A stretch of DNA of 6,550 nt, from positions 1 to 6,550 of the forward strand of contig PWSL01000516.1 in the NCBI GenBank assembly GCA_003563255.1, read 5' to 3'. The position numbers were made by a program, and so were the translations under genes. The DNA comes from Desulfonatronospira sp. (lineage in GTDB: Bacteria; Desulfobacterota; Desulfovibrionia; Desulfovibrionales; Desulfonatronovibrionaceae). The notes beneath the pieces were generated by a model that worked only from the letters and a program-made list of their open reading frames with translations, had not been told where the DNA came from and searched no databases. Position 1 is the stretch's first letter. Each line of letters opens with the position of its first letter. Below, piece by piece: positions 1 through 5,020 of the stretch.

Positions 1-1
1 G

Positions 2-100
2 AAAGAACTTAGCGCCCCCTGGAGATTGGCTGCAGTGGAGGACATAATCCAAAAAGCCGGTTTTATAAGACTTTGGGATAGTTATAAATATTCAAACTGA
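2..100 (+). CDS. 3' end of an unidentified gene, cut by the window edge
   Basis: The frame that begins at base 2 is open from the window edge to a TGA at 98-100 and gives 32 residues. The peptide begins KELSAPWRLA, continues through EDIIQKAGF and ends SYKYSN. The alternation of charged, hydrophobic and aromatic residues (WRLAAVEDIIQKAGFIRLW) looks like the last helix and strand of a globular protein, and the other two forward frames stop early (TAG at 10-12, TAA at 45-47). I do not recognise the family. Its position just upstream of a surface-carbohydrate gene on the same strand suggests the same cluster, but this is inference. Only the missing 5' part could identify it, and chance openness over about 100 bases cannot be excluded. 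Confidence 0.5.
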   Translation, partial: KELSAPWRLAAVEDIIQKAGFIRLWDSYKYSN

Positions 101-155
101 CAAGGTTTGTGATCTCAAGTTATTACAATATCCGGAAAAAATTCAGCAGACACCA

Positions 156-200
156 TCCAGTCCATGTATGATATGCGGGGACAGCCCCCCATGGGCTGGA
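156..200 (+). other. Stem-loop in the leader of the first full gene
   Basis: Arms 156-166 (TCCAGTCCATG) and 190-200 (CATGGGCTGGA) pair over 11 positions, one of them a G-U wobble in RNA. A smaller GGGG/CCCC hairpin (177-180 with 185-188) sits in the loop. No T-run follows on either strand, so it does not look like an intrinsic terminator. It occupies the 161-base gap between the partial gene and the ATG at 262. The inner GCGGGGACAGCCCC resembles the GGGGACTGTCCCC palindromes at 2756-2956, so this may be a decayed copy of that repeat. A role in mRNA stability is possible but unproven. Confidence 0.4.
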
Positions 201-261
201 AATTATCCTCAGAATTCAGACACTCAGCATCACTTTTAAGCTGCCGGTAACCAGGACAAGC

Positions 262-1665
262 ATGAATTATAAAATATTTTTTCTGCCCATTGAAACCAAG
301 AACAGGGAATTTCTGGGCAAGTTGCTGACAGCTGCAACTGCAACTCAAGACAATTGGATGGTCTTTCTGGGCCAGGCCCCAAAAGTCCGCAAAACAGCTT
401 CCCGCTTTATACCCGGGGTCTATTCCGAGATCAGCATACCCGAGTATAAACATGATGCACACCTGCTACATCTGTCCCGGGCAGGGCACAAAATTGTTAA
501 TATATGCGAGGAAAGTGTAACCTATCCTGAAGGCAGAGACTACTGCGACCGGAAAGTGGGGCAAAAGCCCCTGAAACTTGTGGATAAGTTCTTTGCTTCA
601 GGATATCGCCATGCTGGGGATGTAGAAGCTTTTCGCAGCATCGATACTCGTCGTCTTCCCATTACCGGAAGCCCTCGCGTGGATGTCCTTCGAGCCGGAT
701 ACAGAGAAGCATACGCTTCCCAAGCAAGGCGAATCAGGAAAGAACTGGATCCATTTATTCTGATCAATACCAACTTTGCCCGTTGCAATCCTCATCCCAA
801 CTACGGCAACCGCCTGGCAGGACTCAAGGATAAAAAAATTATATCCAGCGCCCATCAAGTCAAAATCTGGCAAGGCTCCCACGACTACAAAGCTGAACTC
901 ATGTCCGGTTTTATGAAGCTTATACCTCTTCTCGCTGATCGTTATCAACTCAAGGCGGTGATACGCCCGCATCCATCGGAAAATCATGACCGCTGGCACC
1001 ACTGGGCTGAACAGTACAATAATATTCTTATCAAGCATGATGGCTGCGCCAATGAATGGATGATGGCTGCCAGGGCCACAATTCACAATGGATGCACCAC
1101 AGGTCTGGAAGGCTTTATGCTCGAGCGGCCTGTTATAGCTTACGTACCTGATCCTGAAAACGATTATTCCAGAAACATTGCCAATGAGGTCAGCCATCAG
1201 ACACATGATAAAGAAGAGCTCTTTGCTGCCGTGGAAAAGTCCCTGCACTCCGGCAGGCTGGACAGTGCAGAAGAAAGAACGATTAAAGCCGGCAAGCTCA
1301 AACATTATATTGAGAATGTTGATGGCCCCCTGGCCTCGGAACGTATAGTTGAAGAACTGAACACTATTGATGTTCCATCTCATTCACTGGATGACATACT
1401 GAGAAGAGCAAGAGGACGCAATTCCACCAAATACTTTTTCTTTTCCGCCTGCAAAGATCTCTTCAAAAAAGGGTTAAATACCGTCAGGAAAAGCAAGGAC
1501 AGCAGGCAGGCCAAAGTATTGCAGAAATTTCCAGGTCTATCTGAAAAGGAAATCATGGAGTCTTTGCTCATCTGGCATCAACAAGGCCTTCTGCCCTCAA
1601 TGCCAAGAGTGGTAAGCATAACCGATAACCTATTTTGTCTTTATCAAGAAAAAGTATCTGTTTAG
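262..1665 (+). CDS. Surface carbohydrate biosynthesis protein
   Basis: The 467-residue protein has the opening of the 'surface carbohydrate biosynthesis protein' family: FFLPIETKNREFLGKLL at residues 6-22. Family-like blocks follow: TGSPRVDVLR (135-144), FILINTNFA (165-173), VIRPHPSEN (233-241) and a C-terminal GT-B-like motif IHNGCTTGLEGFMLERP (274-290). The HNGCTTG and RPHP blocks resemble CDP-glycerol glycerophosphotransferase and capsule enzymes that bind a nucleotide-linked donor. The exact donor and acceptor are unknown. No signal peptide or membrane segment is visible, so it is probably cytoplasmic. The ATG is preceded by AGGA (253-256) at 5 bases. Its last three residues (VSV) and the stop TAG lie inside the insertion element at 1654-1788. 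The ancestral protein probably ended in EHHSEALQK, giving 473 residues, with its TGA overlapping the next gene's ATG. Loss of that short tail probably leaves the enzyme functional, which is inference. Confidence 0.85.
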   Translation: MNYKIFFLPIETKNREFLGKLLTAATATQDNWMVFLGQAPKVRKTASRFIPGVYSEISIPEYKHDAHLLHLSRAGHKIVNICEESVTYPEGRDYCDRKVGQKPLKLVDKFFASGYRHAGDVEAFRSIDTRRLPITGSPRVDVLRAGYREAYASQARRIRKELDPFILINTNFARCNPHPNYGNRLAGLKDKKIISSAHQVKIWQGSHDYKAELMSGFMKLIPLLADRYQLKAVIRPHPSENHDRWHHWAEQYNNILIKHDGCANEWMMAARATIHNGCTTGLEGFMLERPVIAYVPDPENDYSRNIANEVSHQTHDKEELFAAVEKSLHSGRLDSAEERTIKAGKLKHYIENVDGPLASERIVEELNTIDVPSHSLDDILRRARGRNSTKYFFFSACKDLFKKGLNTVRKSKDSRQAKVLQKFPGLSEKEIMESLLIWHQQGLLPSMPRVVSITDNLFCLYQEKVSV

Positions 1666-1679
1666 CGCTTTTTAGGAAA

Positions 1680-1709
1680 GCAGGGGTCAGGCATCCCCGC
1701 ACTTTTTTT
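1680..1709 (+). terminator. Terminator-like hairpin carried by the element
   Basis: Starting 15 bases after the TAG of the upstream gene, GC-A-GGGG (1680-1686) pairs with CCCCGC (1695-1700) around an 8-base loop, with one bulged A. A run of seven T (1703-1709) follows two bases later. This fits a short intrinsic terminator. The CCCC arm can instead pair with 1737-1746 in the long palindrome, so the two folds compete. If active, it would reduce transcription from the first gene into sulfotransferase 1. Confidence 0.45.
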
Positions 1710-1760
1710 AAAATGTCTACGTTTACCTGGAAAAACAAGTGCGGGGAGAGCCAGTCCCCG

Positions 1761-1788
1761 TGCCACATACAAAGCGCTAAACAGTTAC
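1761..1788 (+). promoter_or_regulatory. Possible outward promoter in the right end of the element
   Basis: The right end reads TGCCACAT..CAAA-CGCTAAACAG-TTAC and continues AAGAAAAAG towards sulfotransferase 1, whose ATG is 34 bases beyond the end. The equivalent end at 6245-6272 faces the glycosyltransferase on the minus strand with a 36-base gap. There it makes a -10-like TACAAT and, at 18 bases, a weak -35-like GCCACA. Here the -10-like match is only TTACAA. The match is weak; the shared distance to two different genes is the main reason to list it. Confidence 0.25.
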
Positions 1789-1822
1789 AAGAAAAAGAAC
1801 ACCACAGCGAAGCTTTACAAAA

Positions 1823-2653
1823 ATGAAGATTATTTATATCTGCGGTCTGGTCCACTCCGGCTCAACCATACTGGACATGGCTCTCGGCGCTCACTCCGGG
1901 ATAGTCGGGCTGGGTGAAATCAGCCGGATATTGAAGGCTGATCAGAGAAATTTCTCTAACAGAGAATTCACTAAAATCCATTGCTCCTGTGGAAAAGACA
2001 TGCTGGAGTGCCTCTTCTGGAGCGAGATTAGAAATAAAGCATTTCTGTGGGAATCACAGCCTGCCTCTTTACGGTACGAAGAATTGCTCACCATCTTCTC
2101 CAGCATCTTCGGAGAGAACAAAATTCTTGTGGACTCTTCCAAAGAAATATCTCCGTACCTCCTTGATCTACACAAAAACCACAAACTCAAAATTATATTC
2201 CTGGCTAAAGATTTCAGGAGTTGGTCCTATTCCATCCATATGAAAAAAAAGAAAAACATTTTTACTTTGCCTCTTCGCTGGAGAAGAGAAAACAAAAAAC
2301 TGCTCTCGTTCCTTGAGAAAAACGGTCTGGATTATTACCCTTTGGGCTATGAAGAATTCGCCCTGTATCCGAAAACGATTCTTTCCTTACTTTGTCGATA
2401 CATAGGTGTTCAATTCGAAGAAAACATGCTCCGTCCGGCCGGATCCACCAGCCATATCATAAGAGGCAACCGCGCCAGGAGCGATCCGGACAAAATACAG
2501 GCCATCAGGTACGACTCAAGATGGATGACATCAAACAAGGCTTCCCTGCTCCCTTTTCTCTATTTACCCCTGAACTCATTCAACAAGAAAATAGTGTTTT
2601 CCAATTATCTGAAAAGCAGAAAAGAAAATAACCGGCATGAGGGATTATTATAG
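1823..2653 (+). CDS. PAPS-dependent sulfotransferase 1 (DSSK / CxCG..CxFW type)
   Basis: The 276-residue protein starts directly with the sulfotransferase P-loop strand, MKIIYICGLVHSGSTIL. HSGST at 11-15 is the 5'-phosphosulfate-binding loop. CSCGKDMLECLFW (54-66) and VDSSK (103-107) are blocks I associate with a bacterial sulfotransferase subgroup, as is GNRAR (215-219) followed by DSRW (231-234). The 3'-phosphate-binding segment is FLAKDFRSWSYS (126-137), with Ser137 as the likely PAPS-binding serine. It has Lys129 and Phe131 where Arg and Pro are usual. The predicted role is transfer of sulfate from PAPS to a sugar of the locus glycan, with unknown acceptor position. No transmembrane segment is evident. 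The ATG has no good Shine-Dalgarno sequence; before the 135-bp insertion it overlapped the upstream stop as ATGA, implying translational coupling. Length is typical of the family. Confidence 0.85.
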   Translation: MKIIYICGLVHSGSTILDMALGAHSGIVGLGEISRILKADQRNFSNREFTKIHCSCGKDMLECLFWSEIRNKAFLWESQPASLRYEELLTIFSSIFGENKILVDSSKEISPYLLDLHKNHKLKIIFLAKDFRSWSYSIHMKKKKNIFTLPLRWRRENKKLLSFLEKNGLDYYPLGYEEFALYPKTILSLLCRYIGVQFEENMLRPAGSTSHIIRGNRARSDPDKIQAIRYDSRWMTSNKASLLPFLYLPLNSFNKKIVFSNYLKSRKENNRHEGLL

Positions 2654-2755
2654 CGCGGACAAAACAACAGCTTGCACTAAACGGCCTAGATGATATTACG
2701 CAACAGTTTTTACCATTCAGGAGGTCCTCGGTGTTGATTGCTGGCACCAGGCCCT

Positions 2756-2956
2756 GGGGACTGTCCCCCGCTATGTATTAACTGTGCAGGTTCTCACAAC
2801 TTCGCGTCTGTCATTTTTGTATTTGTGCAAAAAGGTGTCGCGGGGACTGTCCCCGGGCCGGTTTCGGCATCCCCCTGAATGGTTACCAACAGTTCAGGGG
2901 ATTATCAAAGGCGGTTCCTGGCAATCACGCCTCAGTAGTAACCGGGGACTGTCCCC
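2756..2956. repeat. Three copies of the perfect palindrome GGGGACTGTCCCC
   Basis: Exact 13-base copies lie at 2756-2768, 2842-2854 and 2944-2956, each a perfect inverted repeat around a central T. They sit in the 444-base gap 2654-3097, in which I see no supportable gene; the short open frames there run through the repeats. Similar GC-rich palindromes are known to me as REP-like sequences scattered through proteobacterial genomes, often mobilised by Y1 (IS200-like) transposases. No such transposase is in the window. The related string GGGGACAGCCCC occurs at 177-188. Confidence 0.8.
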
Positions 2957-2991
2957 AGACCGGTATCCAGCGTCCTTCTGAATAGCTGCCA
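2841..2991. repeat. Two diverged direct copies of a roughly 48-bp unit
   Basis: The unit at 2841-2888 (C + palindrome + GGGCCGGTTTCGGCATCC.. to TTACCA) recurs at 2943-2991 (C + palindrome + AGACCGGTATCCAGCGTCC.. to CTGCCA). The palindrome is identical in both; the rest matches at roughly two thirds of positions with one single-base indel. The start-to-start period is 102 bases. The first copy at 2756 does not share the right-hand part. This is a degenerate tandem arrangement of the REP-like element and not a satellite. Confidence 0.6.
2872..2900. other. Perfect 8-bp stem-loop between repeat copies
   Basis: CCCCTGAA (2872-2879) and TTCAGGGG (2893-2900) are exact inverted repeats around a 13-base loop, which itself contains TGGT/ACCA complementarity. 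No T-run follows on either strand. It overlaps the end of the first 48-bp unit, so the composite element may fold as two adjacent hairpins, as REP/BIME units do. Confidence 0.5.
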
Positions 2992-3097
2992 TTGACGGAC
3001 CCTTAGCGATTAGGTCAGAATCCTGTCCGGCTCGAAATAGCAGACCAGTCATTGCTGAATGAATCTTGACATAACTTTTTAACCCTTCTGATACCAT

Positions 3098-3934
3098 ATG
3101 CCTTTTTTCAAAGAAAAACTGCGCGCAGTCCGTTTTGGCTGCAGGCTGGCCACAAGCAGCTTCCGCCTTCTGCCCGATTTTATCATAATCGGGGCTCAGA
3201 AGTCCGGAACAACCAGCCTGTTTCACTACCTCACCCTGCATCCTCAGGTGAAGCCCAGCTTTACCAAGGAAGTACACTTTTTTGATGGCGGAAAAAAGCC
3301 TGAAATAGACACCTTTGCCAAGGGCCCCTCCTGGTACAGGGCGCACTTTCCCTTGTACACCCAAAAAGGTCGGGGATTCATCACCGGAGAGGCATCTCCT
3401 TTGTATATTTTCAATCCCCTGGCTCCCCAGCGGATATTCAACCTTGTTCCTGAGGTTAAGCTTATAGCCTTGTTGCGCAATCCTGTGGAACGGGCCATTT
3501 CCCATTATTTTCATGAAAAAAGAAAGGGCCGGGAACAGCTGCCTGCCCTTGAAGCATTCCAGTCAGAAAAAAGCCGGATTGAAGCAGCTTTAGGACAACA
3601 TGACTATAAGAGTTTAAACTTTATACACCATACCTACCTTAAAAGAGGGCTTTACGCTGAGCAGCTTGAGAGGTATCTGCAACTTTTTGATAAACAACAA
3701 CTGCTCCTCATAAAAAGCGAAGATTTTTTCAACTCTCCGGGAGAGGCCCTGGCCAAGACATGCGGGTTCCTGAACATCAACGATAAGCATCATTTTTCCA
3801 ACTTAACACCCAGAAATATAGGCCATAATAAACATTCGATAGATAATCCTGTCCGGGAATATCTAATGCAATACTACCTTCCTCATAATCAAAGGTTATG
3901 CAACCTGTTAGGACAAAACTTTACCTGGGAGTAA
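3098..3934 (+). CDS. PAPS-dependent sulfotransferase 2 (heparan N-sulfotransferase-like domain)
   Basis: The 278-residue protein carries the full motif order of the Sulfotransfer_1 family related to heparan sulfate N-/3-O-sulfotransferases. The PAPS P-loop is PDFIIIGAQKSGTTSL (26-41). KEVHFFD (57-63) is the KExhFF block holding the catalytic-region residues. GEASPLY (97-103) follows, then the 3'-phosphate site LLRNPVERAISHYF (125-138) with Arg127 and Ser135. A late GLYAEQLERYLQLF segment and a final W complete the typical layout. Expected activity is sulfate transfer to a hydroxyl or amino group of a polysaccharide. An in-frame TGA at 3089-3091 makes the ATG at 3098 the first possible ATG. 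No Shine-Dalgarno sequence is visible, which is odd. The preceding 444-base repeat block and the following repeat at 3963 isolate it from its neighbours, so it is probably transcribed separately. Confidence 0.87.
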   Translation: MPFFKEKLRAVRFGCRLATSSFRLLPDFIIIGAQKSGTTSLFHYLTLHPQVKPSFTKEVHFFDGGKKPEIDTFAKGPSWYRAHFPLYTQKGRGFITGEASPLYIFNPLAPQRIFNLVPEVKLIALLRNPVERAISHYFHEKRKGREQLPALEAFQSEKSRIEAALGQHDYKSLNFIHHTYLKRGLYAEQLERYLQLFDKQQLLLIKSEDFFNSPGEALAKTCGFLNINDKHHFSNLTPRNIGHNKHSIDNPVREYLMQYYLPHNQRLCNLLGQNFTWE

Positions 3935-4050
3935 TCCGCATTTTTATTTTGTATATGTTTAGGTATCTGTTTAGCGCTTTGGATGTGGCATGGGACGTAG
4001 CTGTTACGATGAACCATATTTATAACTACCAGTTAATATCTGACTTTTTG

Positions 4051-4206
4051 GTAACTTCTCAATAACTCTGGGCGATCTTACACTAAGAAAATACCTGGAT
4101 TCCGGCTTTCGCCGGAATAACGAATGAAAACAGGTCGTTGCATTGTGATGTCATACCGGCGGAAGCCGGTATCCAGGAATACTGCCCGGAGTTATTGAGA
4201 AGTTAC
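4051..4206. mobile_element. 156-bp MITE with 23-bp inverted ends, nested in E1
   Basis: Ends GTAACTTCTCAATAACTC (4051-4068) and its exact complement (4189-4206) extend to 22 of 23 matching positions. An exact 8-bp direct repeat, ACTTTTTG, flanks it (4043-4050 and 4207-4214). The interior carries two inverted copies of a CCTGGATTCCGGC..GCCGGAAT palindrome (about 4094-4118 and 4152-4176), a repeat I recall as common in proteobacterial genomes. No open frame is present, so it is non-autonomous. GTAA ends and an 8-bp duplication recall IS66-family elements, from memory. The empty target site is preserved in the inverted copy near 6291-6298. Confidence 0.9.
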
Positions 4207-4215
4207 ACTTTTTGC

Positions 4216-4220
4216 AGGTG
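4216..4220 (+). promoter_or_regulatory. Repeat-derived ribosome binding site of sulfotransferase 3
   Basis: AGGTG lies 10 bases upstream of the ATG at 4231, slightly far but usable as a Shine-Dalgarno sequence. These bases belong to repeat E1: the same CAGGTG appears, inverted, at 6285-6290 where it serves no gene. The coding sequence thus appears to borrow its ribosome binding site from a mobile repeat. Confidence 0.5.
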
Positions 4221-4230
4221 AATTTAATAA

Positions 4231-5004
4231 ATGCTGCAGCAAAACAGAAATATTGTTTATATTGTCCTGGGCATGCACAAGTCGGGCACTACGCTGGTCT
4301 CCAGACTGCTCATGGATGCAGGTGTACACATGGGTGACTTTGATTTGAACAGGGACTACGATTCCGGAAACCAATTGGAACGTGAGGAAACCAGGCTTAT
4401 CAACAAAAAGATACTGGGTTGCGGAGATGCCTTCAGTCTGGAGATACAAGCCCCATTAAAGCCAAGTTTTTTTTCGGAAGAGGTCCTTGGTGAAGGAAGT
4501 AAGCTGGCGGCATCTCTTCAGCGCAAGCACCCGGTGTGGGGCTTCAAGGATCCCAGGACCTGTCTCACATATACCTACTGGGAAAAGATTCTGCCGGTTC
4601 ATCGCCTGATCATGGTGTACCGCCACCCTGAAGAAGTGATCAGCCATTACTTTCGAAAAAGATTCAGTCCCACAGCAATCCCGAAAATCTCAAAGGCTTT
4701 CCAGTGCTGGACCCTGTACAACCAGAATATGCTTGATGTGCTCAAAAGACGTGAAGACGCTTTGCTTCTGAATTTCAGCCTGCTCATGCAAAACAGCGCT
4801 GAACTGCAACGTCTGGAACGGTTCTTGGGGCACCGTGTGGTAGATAGAAGAGAACCGCAAAAATACCGCTCAAAAAGAGGCAAAACCCTATACTATAATT
4901 CGGCTTTACTTTATAGTTTAATAATTCGCGGAGAGAACCCCCTGCGTCTGTTCAATACACTGGAGTCTTACCGAACAAAACAGGCTCAACAGATGGACGG
5001 CTAA
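4231..5004 (+). CDS. PAPS-dependent sulfotransferase 3 (WGFKDPRT type)
   Basis: The 257-residue protein has a P-loop VLGMHKSGTTLVSRLL (12-27) and the block VWGFKDPRTCLT (102-113), which I associate with a bacterial sulfotransferase subgroup distinct from the two upstream genes. The 3'-phosphate-binding segment is LIMVYRHPEEVISHYFRKR (126-144), with Arg131 and Ser138. It probably sulfates a sugar of the surface glycan using PAPS; the acceptor is unknown. No signal peptide or membrane helix is seen. The start gives two residues of lead before QNRN, and the P-loop position fits the family. A mobile repeat supplies its AGGTG, and a 156-bp MITE ends 24 bases upstream of the ATG. The gene converges on the glycosyltransferase with only 4 bases between stops. 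Length is at the short end for the family. Confidence 0.85.
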   Translation: MLQQNRNIVYIVLGMHKSGTTLVSRLLMDAGVHMGDFDLNRDYDSGNQLEREETRLINKKILGCGDAFSLEIQAPLKPSFFSEEVLGEGSKLAASLQRKHPVWGFKDPRTCLTYTYWEKILPVHRLIMVYRHPEEVISHYFRKRFSPTAIPKISKAFQCWTLYNQNMLDVLKRREDALLLNFSLLMQNSAELQRLERFLGHRVVDRREPQKYRSKRGKTLYYNSALLYSLIIRGENPLRLFNTLESYRTKQAQQMDG

Positions 5005-5020
5005 GAGACTATTGAGCCTG
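4977..5020 (-). terminator. Possible intrinsic terminator of the glycosyltransferase
   Basis: CAGGCTCAA (4981-4989) and TTGAGCCTG (5012-5020) form a perfect 9-bp stem with a 22-base loop that contains both convergent stop codons. Read on the minus strand, the stem is followed at once by TTTTGTT (complement of 4974-4980), as in an intrinsic terminator. On the plus strand only ATGAAAAA follows, so it would work mainly for the minus-strand gene. Because the arms lie in coding DNA, both proteins end near the tripeptide QAQ. The long loop weakens the call. Confidence 0.45.

Larger units (their letters stand above)
1654..1788. mobile_element. 135-bp MITE-like palindromic element with 8-bp target duplication
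   Basis: The left end GTATCTGTTTAGCGCTTT (1654-1671) and the right end AAAGCGCTAAACAGTTAC (1771-1788) are inverted repeats matching at 17 of 18 positions. The flanks are an exact direct repeat, AAGAAAAA (1646-1653 and 1789-1796), as expected of an 8-bp target-site duplication. The interior is also palindromic: CCCCGCACTT (1695-1704) is the exact complement of AAGTGCGGGG (1737-1746). No transposase is encoded, so it would move only with help from an intact relative. GTAA-type ends with 8-bp duplications recall the IS66 family, as I remember it. The same terminus recurs at 3963 and 6245. It inserted into the last codons of the upstream gene. Confidence 0.85.
3963..4220 (+). repeat. Partial repeat element E1 (GTATCTGTTTAGC terminus), interrupted by a MITE
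   Basis: The terminus at 3963-3990 begins GTATCTGTTTAGCGCTTT, identical to the left end of the 135-bp element over 18 bases, and continues GGATGTGGCA. Its interior at 4003-4050, resumed after the nested insertion at 4215-4220, is the reverse complement of 6285-6337. Once the MITE and one duplication are removed, 32 consecutive bases match exactly (4025-4050 plus 4215-4220 against 6285-6316). The expected right terminus is missing: similarity ends at CAGGTG (4220), 10 bases before the next start codon. E1 is therefore a truncated copy, larger inside than the 135-bp element but sharing its ends. Confidence 0.75.

Noticed and set aside
97..129. CTGACA and TACAAT as a promoter before the first full gene
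   Set aside because: The boxes are 21 bases apart, too far for a standard sigma-70 promoter; listed only as a weak coincidence.
598..1383. 261-codon open frame on the minus strand inside the first full gene
   Set aside because: It lies entirely antisense to a gene with clear family motifs; the translation shows no recognisable domain and is Ile/Phe-rich as expected of a shadow frame.
1654..1788. Integron attC site, suggested by an imperfect palindrome with GTTTAGC/GCTAAAC ends next to cassette-like genes
   Set aside because: attC core sites have AAC pointing inward at the left and GTTRRRY at the right; here the orientation is reversed and the fourth base does not fit. An 8-bp target duplication argues for transposition. 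No integrase is present.
1635..1826. 63-codon plus-strand open frame spanning the 135-bp element
   Set aside because: Not a gene: most of it is element sequence. Its last residues (EHHSEALQK) are, however, the probable original C-terminus of the upstream protein and were used as evidence for the insertion.
2784..2981. 65-codon plus-strand open frame in the repeat block
   Set aside because: Its only pattern (RGLSPGR and RGLSPDR) is the translated GGGGACTGTCCCC palindrome, so it is a by-product of the repeats.
3066..3094. TTGACA as a -35 box for sulfotransferase 2
   Set aside because: The hexamer is perfect, but no acceptable -10 lies at 16-18 bases, and any start would fall at or after the ATG.
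2894..3514. 206-codon minus-strand open frame from the repeat block into sulfotransferase 2
   Set aside because: It runs antisense to conserved sulfotransferase motifs and through repeats; no domain is visible.
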